The notes beneath the pieces were generated by a model. The model was not told the origin of the DNA and made no database searches. It saw only the letters and a program-made list of their open reading frames with translations. This document shows, piece after piece, positions 15,922 through 24,788 of a stretch of 33,159 bases of DNA (positions are counted from its first letter, which is position 1; the number at the start of each line of letters is the position of its first letter). Both the position numbers and the translations under genes were made by a program. This DNA is from Victivallales bacterium (GTDB lineage Bacteria > Verrucomicrobiota > Lentisphaeria > Oligosphaerales > Oligosphaeraceae). The DNA lies in contig JAGCSE010000220.1 in the NCBI GenBank assembly GCA_017964325.1, positions 1 through 33,159 on the forward strand, written 5' to 3'.

Positions 15922-18864
15922 CTAAAGCAGGGCGTCGAATAGCTTCTGAATCTTATCGGTCGTTAGCGGCTTCAGAATTATGGAAGTGAACAAGCCAGCA
16001 CGGTCATCTTTCAACGACTCCACATCCGACGTAATCGCATGAACGGGAAGCGATTTGAACGCTTCGTCCGCACGGATGCTTTCAACCAGACCGAAGCCGT
16101 CCATCTTTGGCATCCAAATGTCCGTCAATACGATATCCACATGCTGCTGTTTCAGCCGCTCCAGAGCTTCGAAGCCATCATGTGCCTTGAAGATATCCTT
16201 GAAACCGTATTTTCGGAACGTCGCAAGCATGACATTGAGATTCATCTCAATGTCATCGACAATCAGCAGGACAATATCGCCAAACGTCCGATTTTGCTTT
16301 TCATTCGCAGGAACGCCCTCCGTCGTTTTCGCACGTCTGTATTGAATGCCAGGCAAATCCACGCCAAACGTGCTTCCACGCCCCAACTGGCTTTTCAACG
16401 TCATCTGTCCGCCCATGCACTCCACCAGCGAACGGCTGATTGCAAGGCCAAGCCCCGTACCTTCCATGCGAATCTGCAACACGCCAGTCTGCTCGTAAGG
16501 CTTCAGTATCTCCTTTTGGCGTGCGTCGTCAATACCGATGCCCGTGTCCTCCACTTCAAAGTGCAGCGTACCCACATTGGACGTATCTTCATGGAACGAC
16601 GCACGAAGCGTCACGCCCCCCTCGTTCGTGTATTTCACGCCGTTGCTCAGGAAATTGACAAGAATCCGCAAAAGGTGCTTCTTGTCCAAATCCAGAAGCG
16701 GCATTTCACCGATGTTGCAGACCAAATTGAGATTCTTCGCCTTCGCATCCAAAGCAAAGATTCTCATGGCCTCGCGGGCCATCTTCGGCAAATCCACAGT
16801 TTCGGGATTCACCTCCATCTGCCCGGCGCCCAACTTATTCATATCCAGCACATTGTTAATGAGATTCAACAACGCGTTGCCGGCCAGGACGATATTCTCA
16901 TAGTACTCACGCTCCTTTCCATGCTCATAACCGCCTGAATACAGCAAATCTGCATAGCCGACAACAGCATTAAGCGGCGTCCGGATGTCATGGCTGACTT
17001 GCGCGAAGAAATTGCTTTTCGTCCGTTCAGCCGTCACGGCGCGGTCACGTTCATGCTCAATCGCCTTGCGCTGCCGTTCCTGGACAAGCGTGAGGGAAAG
17101 CGTATCCGCAAGCATCGCGCTACGGACTTTTATCGTCTCATCGACCGTGACTTCGCGGTCGAACGTCAGCAACATCATGGCGTTCAGCCTGCCGTTGATC
17201 ATCACAGGCAGCAGCAGGAAAGCTTCAGCCGTCCAGCCTGGAGTGTTGCGGAAGCCATCCAGTTCCGCCCCCTGCGCAAAAACGTAATTGCCTCCGTCGG
17301 CGAAACGCTCCATTGCATCGCGGCACCATTCCAACAGGGCTTTATCCACTTCAGCACGAGAATCTTCCGACGGATTCCGCCATGAACTCAATTCCAGCGA
17401 AACGTTATTCTGTCCATCAACGAGCATCCAAAGTATGTGTTCGAAATCTTCACGAGCGTTGTACAAATCATGCAACACATCTTGCAAGAAAGCATCAAAT
17501 GTCGCGGAACGGACGGAATGCCGCAGCAACGCCGTGCTGAACCGCTCGTTCGCCACCTCCATCTGCAATCCTCTGTTGCGGACTTGCAGTTCTTTCAAAT
17601 GCTCCTGCATACGCGCCGCGATGACACCGCCGTCACGTTTTTCCTTGAAGAACAACTCCATGTATTTCAACAGGATATGCTTCTTTATCGGCTTCAGCAA
17701 CAAGGCGTTCATGCCAGACGTGGAGGCTTCCTCCACAAGACCGATGCCAGAATTTCCCGAAATGCCGATAATCGGCAACGTCGTCGCATCCGAACGCTCC
17801 AATGCACGGAACGCCGCCGCCACTTCCGGGCCGCGCATTCCCGGCAGGAAAATGTCCATGAACACGAGAAAAAATTCCCCCTCACGGGAGGCCTTCAGCA
17901 CCTTCAGAGCATCTTCGCCGCTTTCCACAAGTTCGACCGTAGCCCCCAGCCCTGCGACCGCGTTCTCCAAGACCATGCCCGTCATGTCGTTGTCATCGAC
18001 AATCAACACCTTGCAGCCCGTGTAGTCGATCGCCTCGCTCTGCCCCACGGCTTCCGCATCCTGCAACACTTTCTGCAAGACGTTCATCACCTTGTACTTG
18101 TTCAACGGGAGGCTCATGTTCGCGGCAATCGCCAGCCGTGCGGCCTCCGATTCAATGGACGCCCAGTTATGCGACAACACAATCGTATGTCTGAACGCAT
18201 CCGCGCAGAAATTCATGATACGCGGCACGATTCCGCTGTCGCCATGCTCCCCTGCGGGCCATTCGACGAACATGAAATCGACAGGCTCCTCTTTCTGCGA
18301 ATATTCCAATACATCGTTAAATGTCTGGAATATCATGACCTGCATACCAATCTGCTGTAGGATTTCCGCCAGCATCTTCGCATCTTCCTGCTTCGTCGTC
18401 AGGATGCACGCACTTTTCTTCGACAAGCCGTCTATCGCTCCTTTCTGACCAAGGAACGTCACATGGCGGTAGTGTTCGACCGCCTCATACAAATCTGGCG
18501 GCATGACAGGCTTCCCCAACCATCCGTTCATGCCCGCGCTGATGACGGCTCCGCAGCGTTCTTCGTTCGCATCGCGAAGCAGACCGACAATCGGCAGCAA
18601 CTGCATCCCCTGCGAAGGCATCTCGCGGATGGCACGTGTTGTCTCCAGCCCGTCCATCCCCTCCATTTCAACTTCCATGAGGACGCAACTGTACAAATCG
18701 GACTCGTCGTTTTTTTTCAGCAACTCCAGCGCGGCTTCGCCTCCAGCAGCGATTTCGACAACTGCATGGACATCCTCCAGCATACCTTTGAGATATTCGG
18801 CCTGCCAGACGTTGTCATCGACTATCAGAATCCTGCTTTTATTTAAATCGGAAGGAGTGCTCAT
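15922..18864 (-). CDS. Soluble hybrid histidine kinase with four receiver-like domains and GAF-like domain
   Basis: A 980-residue phosphorelay kinase without membrane segments. In order: receiver 1 (11-130) with D16/D17 but Glu at the phosphoacceptor site (E64) and Leu for the conserved Thr; a degenerate receiver 2 (about 150-272); an intact receiver 3 (284-408: D290, D291, D337, S369, K391); a coiled coil (410-445); a GAF-like sensor (about 455-600); HisKA with the phosphorylated His in VSHDIRTPLNAVVG (H625); a HATPase_c domain (N737, DTGIGI 773-778, GTGLGLA 802-808); and an intact receiver 4 (865-980: D870, D871, D915, T945, K965). It would sense a cytosolic cue and pass phosphate H625 to D915, then to the HPt protein encoded just upstream. 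Fourteen bases separate the two genes. No DNA-binding output is present, so a further partner must exist elsewhere. Confidence 0.93.
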   Translation of the reverse strand: MSTPSDLNKSRILIVDDNVWQAEYLKGMLEDVHAVVEIAAGGEAALELLKKNDESDLYSCVLMEVEMEGMDGLETTRAIREMPSQGMQLLPIVGLLRDANEERCGAVISAGMNGWLGKPVMPPDLYEAVEHYRHVTFLGQKGAIDGLSKKSACILTTKQEDAKMLAEILQQIGMQVMIFQTFNDVLEYSQKEEPVDFMFVEWPAGEHGDSGIVPRIMNFCADAFRHTIVLSHNWASIESEAARLAIAANMSLPLNKYKVMNVLQKVLQDAEAVGQSEAIDYTGCKVLIVDDNDMTGMVLENAVAGLGATVELVESGEDALKVLKASREGEFFLVFMDIFLPGMRGPEVAAAFRALERSDATTLPIIGISGNSGIGLVEEASTSGMNALLLKPIKKHILLKYMELFFKEKRDGGVIAARMQEHLKELQVRNRGLQMEVANERFSTALLRHSVRSATFDAFLQDVLHDLYNAREDFEHILWMLVDGQNNVSLELSSWRNPSEDSRAEVDKALLEWCRDAMERFADGGNYVFAQGAELDGFRNTPGWTAEAFLLLPVMINGRLNAMMLLTFDREVTVDETIKVRSAMLADTLSLTLVQERQRKAIEHERDRAVTAERTKSNFFAQVSHDIRTPLNAVVGYADLLYSGGYEHGKEREYYENIVLAGNALLNLINNVLDMNKLGAGQMEVNPETVDLPKMAREAMRIFALDAKAKNLNLVCNIGEMPLLDLDKKHLLRILVNFLSNGVKYTNEGGVTLRASFHEDTSNVGTLHFEVEDTGIGIDDARQKEILKPYEQTGVLQIRMEGTGLGLAISRSLVECMGGQMTLKSQLGRGSTFGVDLPGIQYRRAKTTEGVPANEKQNRTFGDIVLLIVDDIEMNLNVMLATFRKYGFKDIFKAHDGFEALERLKQQHVDIVLTDIWMPKMDGFGLVESIRADEAFKSLPVHAITSDVESLKDDRAGLFTSIILKPLTTDKIQKLFDALL

Positions 18865-18878
18865 CTTATCAAATAGTG

Positions 18879-19241
18879 CTATGCTGCCACGATGATTTTC
18901 ACAATCTCGTCATGCAGCGACTGCAAAACAGGCAATTTCTCATCAATTCCCGTCAACTCGCCCTTGCGGGCAATCTCGACAATCTCACTGCACACCGTAA
19001 GAAGCGGCTTCAGTCCAAGGCTCGCATACACGCCCTTGATTTCATGCCCCGCCTCGAAAAGCGCTGTTGCGTCTTTTGCGGCCAGTGCCTCCGCCATTTT
19101 CGTAACACATTGAAGATTTGGCAACTTACGCAAAAGCCGCTCATACAGCTTCTCGTTGTTCATCAATGTCTCCGACAGCGTTTCGTCAACCGTGCAACCT
19201 TTCGCTTTCAGCGCCAGCAATAATGGATTTGTCGTACTCAT
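18879..19241 (-). CDS. HPt-domain phosphotransfer protein
   Basis: A 120-residue histidine phosphotransfer protein. The phosphorylated histidine lies in GHEIKGVYASLG (H66), which matches the HPt signature H-x-[LI]-K-G, within a four-helix bundle. The start could be ATG 19241 (MSTTNP), used here, or the ATG two codons earlier (19247); the longer frame to 19295 lacks family-like sequence. Fourteen bases after its stop the hybrid kinase begins, so both are in one operon and it is the likely partner of the kinase's receiver domains. The promoter must lie in the 180-base divergent region before 19424. Confidence 0.88.
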   Translation of the reverse strand: MSTTNPLLLALKAKGCTVDETLSETLMNNEKLYERLLRKLPNLQCVTKMAEALAAKDATALFEAGHEIKGVYASLGLKPLLTVCSEIVEIARKGELTGIDEKLPVLQSLHDEIVKIIVAA

Positions 19242-19349
19242 TGGCATCCTATTTTCTTCTGAACAAATACTATTTCTTAAATAAACTATATCCAACTAAT
19301 GAAAAGTCAATTATTCCCAAAAAATTGTTTTCCATTATGGCGAAAACTT

Positions 19350-19377
19350 TTGTGATTTTCCATTCCACGATTAAAGT
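19350..19377 (+). promoter_or_regulatory. Weak candidate promoter of the carbohydrate cluster
   Basis: TTGTGA (19350-19355) and TAAAGT (19372-19377) are 16 bases apart, about 45 bases before the first gene of the cluster. The -10 box is poor, so another element may be needed. Confidence 0.3.
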
Positions 19378-19423
19378 ATTTCCATGTAATCGTTGAACAC
19401 ATCATTCAATCAGGATAACATCC

Positions 19424-20419
19424 ATGACAAAAAAAGTGCTGATTCTAGGAGCGACAGGCGCCATGGGCCAGTATCTGACGCCAATGCTCGCCGACCTCGG
19501 CTACAACGTTGACGCCGTCTCGCTTGACGACATGACCAGCGAGAGGCCCAACCTCCGCTACATCAAGTCCAACGCGAAAGACAAAGCCGTCTTCAAGCAG
19601 TTGCTTTCCAACAACTACGACGGCATGGTCGATTTCATGATCTACCCGACCGCCGACCTCCCCTACTATGTGCCGCTCGCCTTGAAAAGCGTCGGGCACT
19701 ACATTTATCTTTCCAGCTACCGCGCATACGATGACAAGGAGCATCCCGTCCGCGAATCATCCCCCCTGCTCTGTGATTCGGCGGACAACGTCCTCCTGCG
19801 GAACTCCGACGACTATTCCATCTACAAGGGCCGCGGAGAGAAGATTCTGCACTACATCGGCGGTCGCAACTGGACCATCATCCGTCCTGCCATCACCTAT
19901 TCCTTCATGCGCTACCAGCTTGTCACGCAGGAGGCTCCGAACACCGTCGGCCGTGCTTTCGCGGGCAAGAAGACCGTCCTGCCGATACAGGCCAAAAACG
20001 TGCAGGCGACCATGAGCTGGGCGGGCGACGTCGCCCACATGATCGCCGGCCTGCTTTTCAACGAAAAGGCCGTTGGCGAAGCCTTCACCGTCGCCACCGC
20101 CGAACATCATACATGGGGCGAAATCGCTAGTTACTATAAGGAAATATGCAACCTCGATTCCGTTTGGATTGACAAAGAAGACTACATCCGCCTCATTGAT
20201 CCGGATCCGTTCTCCAACGGCGCAAGATGGCAGCTCGAATACGACCGTCTCTTCGACCGCGTCATGGACAACTCCAAAGTGCTCGCAGCCACTGGCATGA
20301 AGCAGGAGAAGCTCATGAAGCTCTACGACGGCCTGAAATACGAAATCGCCCGTTGCCCGAAGGACCATCCATGGCCCGTCAACAAGCGGATAGACGACTA
20401 TCTCGCCGCCATGAAATAA
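19424..20419 (+). CDS. NAD(P)-dependent epimerase/dehydratase (extended SDR)
   Basis: A 331-residue short-chain dehydrogenase of the extended/NmrA-like kind, probably acting on a sugar or sugar nucleotide. The Rossmann fold opens with GATGAMG (9-15). The active site has SSYRAY (97-102) and YSIYK (Y131, K135; Y-x-x-x-K). WTIIRPAITYS matches the family's strand 6 block. The substrate is not readable. GGAT lies 9 bases before the ATG. It is first in the cluster, 37 bases before the FAD oxidoreductase. Confidence 0.85.
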   Translation: MTKKVLILGATGAMGQYLTPMLADLGYNVDAVSLDDMTSERPNLRYIKSNAKDKAVFKQLLSNNYDGMVDFMIYPTADLPYYVPLALKSVGHYIYLSSYRAYDDKEHPVRESSPLLCDSADNVLLRNSDDYSIYKGRGEKILHYIGGRNWTIIRPAITYSFMRYQLVTQEAPNTVGRAFAGKKTVLPIQAKNVQATMSWAGDVAHMIAGLLFNEKAVGEAFTVATAEHHTWGEIASYYKEICNLDSVWIDKEDYIRLIDPDPFSNGARWQLEYDRLFDRVMDNSKVLAATGMKQEKLMKLYDGLKYEIARCPKDHPWPVNKRIDDYLAAMK

Positions 20420-20456
20420 TACAACCATCCCAATACCAATAAATAAGGAAGACAAT

Positions 20457-21812
20457 ATGGAAACCTGCCGTTTTACATTCGACCGTGATGTTCCAATTCT
20501 AAGAGACACCGACATTCTCGTGGTCGGCGGTGGTCCCGCCGGTCTCGCCGCCGCCGTCTGCGCTGCACGGCGTGGAAAGAAAGTCGTTCTCGCCGAACGA
20601 CTTTTCTGCCTAGGCGGCACCGCCACCAGCGGTCTCGTCGGCCCGTTCATGACCTGCACGGATCCGGACGGCACGAAGATGATCATCAAAGGCTTCTATG
20701 CCGAACTCGTCAACCGCCTCATCGCCGCAGGCGGTGCCATCGATCCGATGTCCATCGAAAACGGCGACGCCTATTCGTCATGGCATTCGAAAGGCCACCG
20801 CAATGTGACGCCGTTCAATTCGGAGGCGTTCAAGACCGTCGCCGAAGAGATGTGCGAAGAGGCGGGCGTCGATGTCCTGTACGGCGTCCAGTCGCTTGAC
20901 GTCAAGAAGAACGGCTCCCGTCTGGAAGGTGTCTTCTTCCTTGCAAAGGAAGGAGTTGTGTTCATCAAAGCCAAACAGGTCATCGACTGCACGGGCGACG
21001 GCGACGTCGCCACCATCGCTGGCTGCCCCATGTTCAAAGGCGACGACCAGACAGGCGAAATGCAGGCCGCCGGACTGTTCTTCACCATCGAAGGCATCGA
21101 CGAAGCTAAACTGCTTGAACGCCGTGCCGAGCAGGGCGAGATGTCCATGCGCTACACGCCGGAAATCGAAACCGCCATGGCCGCAGGCGAATATCCCATT
21201 CCGCGCAAACGACTCGGCCTATACAAGAGCTGCGACGGCACATGGCGTTGCAACATCACCCGCATTCCGGACGTTGACGGCTCCACCACGGAAGGCCAGA
21301 CCGCCATCATGCTGACAGGCCGCAAACAGATCATGGCCATTTTGAAATTCCTCCGCAAATACGTCCGCGGCTGCGAAAACATCCGCCTCGTCGAAACCGC
21401 CACCATGCCCGGCATCCGCGAGACGCGCCGCATCCATGGCGATTTCGTCCTCCGCGAACAGTCGCTCATCGACGGCGAAGTCGTCCCCGACACGATTCTC
21501 GTCTGCAGCAATTCGCGTGACACGCATATCGGCCTCGGCGGAATCTACATCCCATCGACGACGAGCTACACCCTCCCCTATCGCATGTTGCTGCCGCATG
21601 GCATCGACAATCTGCTCGCCGCCGGACGCAACGTATCCTGCGACCGCCCAGTGCTTTCCGCAATCCGCGTCATGCCGCCGTGCTTCGGCCTCGGCGAAGC
21701 CGCCGGCAATGCCGCCGCCATCGCCATCGAACAGAACTGCGCATGCGCGGACATTGACGTCAAGCTTCTCCAACAGCGTCTCGCCTCCGAAAACGCCTGT
21801 CTTGAGAAATAA
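20457..21812 (+). CDS. FAD-dependent oxidoreductase (FAD_oxidored family)
   Basis: A 451-residue flavoprotein with the N-terminal dinucleotide fold VVGGGPAGLAAA (22-33) and GGTATSGLVG. The second FAD contact is DCTGDGDVA near residue 180, and the C-terminal NLLAAGRNVSCDR and GLGEAAGNAAAIA complete the cofactor site. It matches the PF12831-like family often found beside glycosidases in PVC and Bacteroidetes genomes. No signal peptide is seen, so it acts in the cytoplasm. AAGGAAG lies just upstream of the ATG. The substrate is unknown; oxidation of a sugar or sugar acid fits the surrounding dehydrogenase and isomerase genes. Confidence 0.88.
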   Translation: METCRFTFDRDVPILRDTDILVVGGGPAGLAAAVCAARRGKKVVLAERLFCLGGTATSGLVGPFMTCTDPDGTKMIIKGFYAELVNRLIAAGGAIDPMSIENGDAYSSWHSKGHRNVTPFNSEAFKTVAEEMCEEAGVDVLYGVQSLDVKKNGSRLEGVFFLAKEGVVFIKAKQVIDCTGDGDVATIAGCPMFKGDDQTGEMQAAGLFFTIEGIDEAKLLERRAEQGEMSMRYTPEIETAMAAGEYPIPRKRLGLYKSCDGTWRCNITRIPDVDGSTTEGQTAIMLTGRKQIMAILKFLRKYVRGCENIRLVETATMPGIRETRRIHGDFVLREQSLIDGEVVPDTILVCSNSRDTHIGLGGIYIPSTTSYTLPYRMLLPHGIDNLLAAGRNVSCDRPVLSAIRVMPPCFGLGEAAGNAAAIAIEQNCACADIDVKLLQQRLASENACLEK

Positions 21813-21850
21813 CCTTTTTTCCATAACATATTATCACAAAGGAGCCACAA

Positions 21851-22729
21851 ATGTATTTCACAGGTTTTGCAGACGAAGCCGCCAAAGATCTTGCAGGCCA
21901 GATCAAGGCCACTAAGGAACTCGGCTGGACGAATATCGAATCACGCGCCATCGACGGCGTCAACATCCATGACCTCCCGCAGGACCAATTCGACCGCGCG
22001 GCGGATGCATTGGACGCCGCAGGCATCAAAATCAACTGCTTTGGCTCCGCCATCGCCAACTGGGGCAAGAAAATTACGGAGCCGTTCGATTCGTCGCTCG
22101 CGGAGACGGAACGCGCCATCCCGCGTATGAAACGCCTCGGAACCAAGCTCATCCGCATCATGAGCTTCGCGCGTCTTGACGACCGCGAGCCCAACGACCA
22201 GATGGAAGAAGAGCGTTTCCGCCGCCTTCGCATTCTTGTCAAGATGTTCTTGGACAACGGCATCCAGCCCGTCCACGAAAACTGCATGAACTACGGCGGC
22301 ATGGGCTGGCCTTTCACGCTGAAACTGCTCGAAAACGTGCCCGGCCTCAAGCTCGTCTTCGATACGGGCAATCCTGTCTTCACGTTGGACAAATCCAAAC
22401 CGAAACCATATCCGCAGGAATCCAGCTGGGAGTTCTACGAACACGTCCGCGACCACATCGTCTATGTCCATATCAAAGACGGAACCTACGATGTCGCAAC
22501 GAAGAAGACTACCTACACATGGCCCGGTGAAGGCGACGGCGACGTTAAGAAAATCGTCGCGGATCTCATCAAAAACGGCTACGACGGAGGCTTCTCCATG
22601 GAGCCCCACATGCAGCTTGTCTTCCATGACAGCGCCGTGACCGCGCAGGCCCAGGCCATGTACGATAACTACGTCGAATACGGCCGCCGCTTCATGAAGA
22701 TTGTCGAAGACTGCAAGAAAGGACTGTAA
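21851..22729 (+). CDS. Sugar phosphate isomerase/epimerase-like TIM barrel protein
   Basis: A 292-residue protein of the AP-endonuclease-2/xylose-isomerase-like barrel family. Putative divalent metal ligands are E143 (VHENC), D171 (VFDTGN), H207 (VHIKDG) and E251 (MEPHM), the usual E-D-H-E set. It may isomerise or epimerise a keto sugar, or act like the isomerase-type subunit of 3-keto-glycoside cleaving systems. AAAGGAG lies 7 bases before the ATG. It is followed by two small hairpins and the Gfo/Idh/MocA dehydrogenase, a common partner. Confidence 0.88.
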   Translation: MYFTGFADEAAKDLAGQIKATKELGWTNIESRAIDGVNIHDLPQDQFDRAADALDAAGIKINCFGSAIANWGKKITEPFDSSLAETERAIPRMKRLGTKLIRIMSFARLDDREPNDQMEEERFRRLRILVKMFLDNGIQPVHENCMNYGGMGWPFTLKLLENVPGLKLVFDTGNPVFTLDKSKPKPYPQESSWEFYEHVRDHIVYVHIKDGTYDVATKKTTYTWPGEGDGDVKKIVADLIKNGYDGGFSMEPHMQLVFHDSAVTAQAQAMYDNYVEYGRRFMKIVEDCKKGL

Positions 22730-22730
22730 C

Positions 22731-22776
22731 TCGCCTGAAGGGCGATATTTGGGTAACCCCCGACTGAAGTCGGGGG
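22731..22776 (+). repeat. Two REP-like hairpins between isomerase and dehydrogenase genes
   Basis: TCGCC/GGCGA (22731-22735 with 22741-22745, TGAAG loop) and CCCCCGAC/GTCGGGGG (22757-22764 with 22769-22776, TGAA loop). The second is an 8-bp perfect stem that ends 12 bases before the next ATG. No T-run follows, so it is more likely an mRNA-processing or stability element than a terminator. Confidence 0.75.
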
Positions 22777-22788
22777 AATAATAACGAT

Positions 22789-23811
22789 ATGAAACGCATC
22801 AAAATCGGTCAGCTCGGCATCGGACACAACCATGGAGAGGCCAAAATGGCCGCCCTACGGAAACTGCCCGACCTGTTTGAAGTCGTCGGCGTCGTCGAAA
22901 GCGATCCGGAATGGTATCGGAAACGCTCTTCGCTCAACGCCTACAAAGGCATTCCGTTCATGACCGAAGAGGAACTGTTCGCCGTTCCGGGCCTCGAAGC
23001 CGTCGCCGTCGAAACCGACGGCTTCGATCTGGTCACCACCGCCATCCGCGCCGCCAAACGCAGCCTCCACATCCATCTGGACAAGCCTGCGGGACAGTCG
23101 CTTGGAGATTTCAGACAGCTCATCGACATCTGTCAAAACAGCAATCTGGCGTTGCAGCTAGCCTACATCTACCGCTACAATCCAGCCATCAAATTCTGTC
23201 TGGATATCGTCCGGAAAGGATGGCTTGGAGACATCTTCGAAATTCATGCCGTCATGAGCCGCTATGACGGCGACAATCCGGATTACCGCCGTTGGCTCGC
23301 GCAGTTCAAAGGCGGCGCCATGTACATCTTCGCAGGATATCTCATCGATTTGGTCATCAGTATGTTAGGCAAGCCGGACAAGGTCACGCCGTTCATGCGG
23401 CAGACGCGAAACGACGGTCTCATCGACAACGGTCTGGCCGTCCTCGAATATCCCGTCGCCACCGCCACTGTCCGTGTTTCCGTCGCGGAAATCGACGGCA
23501 TGAAACACCGCCGCCTCATCGTCTGTGGCACGAAAGGCACGTTCGAACTCTGCCCCATCGAACCACCAGGCAATGAATATTACACGCGGCATCTCACGCC
23601 GCGCCTTACCTTGAAATATGATACGGAAGACTACAAGGCGGGAACCCACATCGTCGATTGCGGAACCATGAACGACCGCTATGCTGGCCAGCTGGAGGAA
23701 TTCTTCCACATCATCCGCGGCGACATAGTCAATCCGTATCCTTTTGAACACGAATATCTTCTGCACGAAACGCTCCTTGCCGCCTGCGGCTTCCCAGGCT
23801 TTGGCCTTTGA
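22789..23811 (+). CDS. Gfo/Idh/MocA family oxidoreductase
   Basis: A 340-residue NAD(P)-dependent dehydrogenase. The N-terminal nucleotide-binding fold has GQLGIGHNHG (7-16, G-x-G-x-x-[HN]-G-like) and ETDGFD. The catalytic lysine is in HLDKPAG (K99). The second domain carries YRYNPAIKFC and GGAMYIFAGYLIDLVISMLG, the family's substrate-site histidine replaced by Y/L in that helix. It acts on a sugar or cyclitol. The ribosome binding site is unclear because a strong GC hairpin lies directly upstream. It is co-directional with, and 59 bases after, the TIM-barrel isomerase gene. Confidence 0.9.
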   Translation: MKRIKIGQLGIGHNHGEAKMAALRKLPDLFEVVGVVESDPEWYRKRSSLNAYKGIPFMTEEELFAVPGLEAVAVETDGFDLVTTAIRAAKRSLHIHLDKPAGQSLGDFRQLIDICQNSNLALQLAYIYRYNPAIKFCLDIVRKGWLGDIFEIHAVMSRYDGDNPDYRRWLAQFKGGAMYIFAGYLIDLVISMLGKPDKVTPFMRQTRNDGLIDNGLAVLEYPVATATVRVSVAEIDGMKHRRLIVCGTKGTFELCPIEPPGNEYYTRHLTPRLTLKYDTEDYKAGTHIVDCGTMNDRYAGQLEEFFHIIRGDIVNPYPFEHEYLLHETLLAACGFPGFGL

Positions 23812-23860
23812 TTGCAGTTTTACTTCATAGCAGCAAAATCATCACAAAAAGAGCATATTT

Positions 23861-24736
23861 ATGAACGAAATCATCAAACTCTGGAACAACCGTCAAATCA
23901 TCACGAAGCAGGCTCCGCCGTCCATCACCACCTATCTGCTTGACGACGGCGCCCCGCACGGCGCCATTCTCGTCATTCCGGGCGGCGGCTATGGTTGCGT
24001 CTGCGAATCGACGGAAGGCTACGCCATCGCCCGTCGTTTCAACGAATTAGGCTTCCATACGCTTGTGCTCGACTATCGCTGTCAACCGCACCGCTATCCG
24101 GAACCGCAGCAGGACGCCCTCCGCGCCATGAAAATCATCCGCGGCAACGCCGAAGCATGGAAGATCATTCCAGACCAGATCGCCGCATGCGGCTTCTCCG
24201 CCGGAGGCCATCTAACAGGATGCCTCGGAACTTTACAGAATGAAGACATAGATGCTTCAGATCAAGACGAATACGATGCCGTCGCTCCATGGCCGACCGC
24301 CCTCATCATGGGCTATCCCGTCATCTCACTGGAAGGCTGGAGCAACGTCCACACAGGCAAAAATCTGCTTGGTGACAAATACAACGAACTCCAAGTCAAA
24401 TATTCGCTTCAATACCGCATCAACGAAAAGACGCCGCCGTCGTTCGTTTGGTGTACATTCGCCGACCAGATGGTGCCCTATCAGAACAGCCTGATCTTCG
24501 CGGAAGTCATGGCCAAGGCCGGCCGCCCGTGCGAACTCCACGTCTTCCCCTACGGTGCCCACGGCATGCTGCTCGGCATCGACACGATCGATGTTGGTCA
24601 ATGGACGTCTCTCGCCGCCAACTTCCTCCGCACGCAATGGAAACGCCAGTCGCTGGCGGAAGGTTCGGAGGAACGGAAGGCCTTCGACGACCTCTACACG
24701 AACGCCGTCCAGGCCAAACTGGAACCACCACGCTAG
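23861..24736 (+). CDS. Alpha/beta hydrolase (acetyl-esterase/lipase-like)
   Basis: A 291-residue hydrolase. The oxyanion-hole motif is PGGGYG (40-45), the nucleophile elbow GFSAGG (S113), the acid is D202 in TFADQMVP, and the base is H234 in YGAHGM. This matches bacterial acetylxylan-esterase/lipase-like enzymes that deacetylate sugars. No signal peptide is visible, so cytoplasmic deacetylation of imported sugar is likely. Only a weak GAG-containing tract precedes the ATG. It lies between a sugar dehydrogenase and a secreted glycosidase. Confidence 0.88.
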   Translation: MNEIIKLWNNRQIITKQAPPSITTYLLDDGAPHGAILVIPGGGYGCVCESTEGYAIARRFNELGFHTLVLDYRCQPHRYPEPQQDALRAMKIIRGNAEAWKIIPDQIAACGFSAGGHLTGCLGTLQNEDIDASDQDEYDAVAPWPTALIMGYPVISLEGWSNVHTGKNLLGDKYNELQVKYSLQYRINEKTPPSFVWCTFADQMVPYQNSLIFAEVMAKAGRPCELHVFPYGAHGMLLGIDTIDVGQWTSLAANFLRTQWKRQSLAEGSEERKAFDDLYTNAVQAKLEPPR

Positions 24737-24747
24737 TCTTTTCAATT

Positions 24748-24775
24748 AATCATTAGTCATTAATCATTAATCATT
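24748..24775 (+). repeat. Four 7-bp tandem repeats upstream of the glycosidase
   Basis: AATCATT occurs three times exactly and once as AGTCATT in four adjacent heptamers, 13 bases before the ATG of the next gene, ending where AAAAGGAG begins. Confidence 0.8.
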
Positions 24776-24788
24776 AAAAGGAGCCCCC

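Noticed and set aside
16039..16938. 299-residue plus-strand frame inside the hybrid kinase gene
   Set aside because: Antisense to the HATPase/receiver region, with no domain-like sequence of its own.
24748..24775. Short repeats as a possible CRISPR array
   Set aside because: Adjacent 7-base units without spacers; no cas genes in the window.
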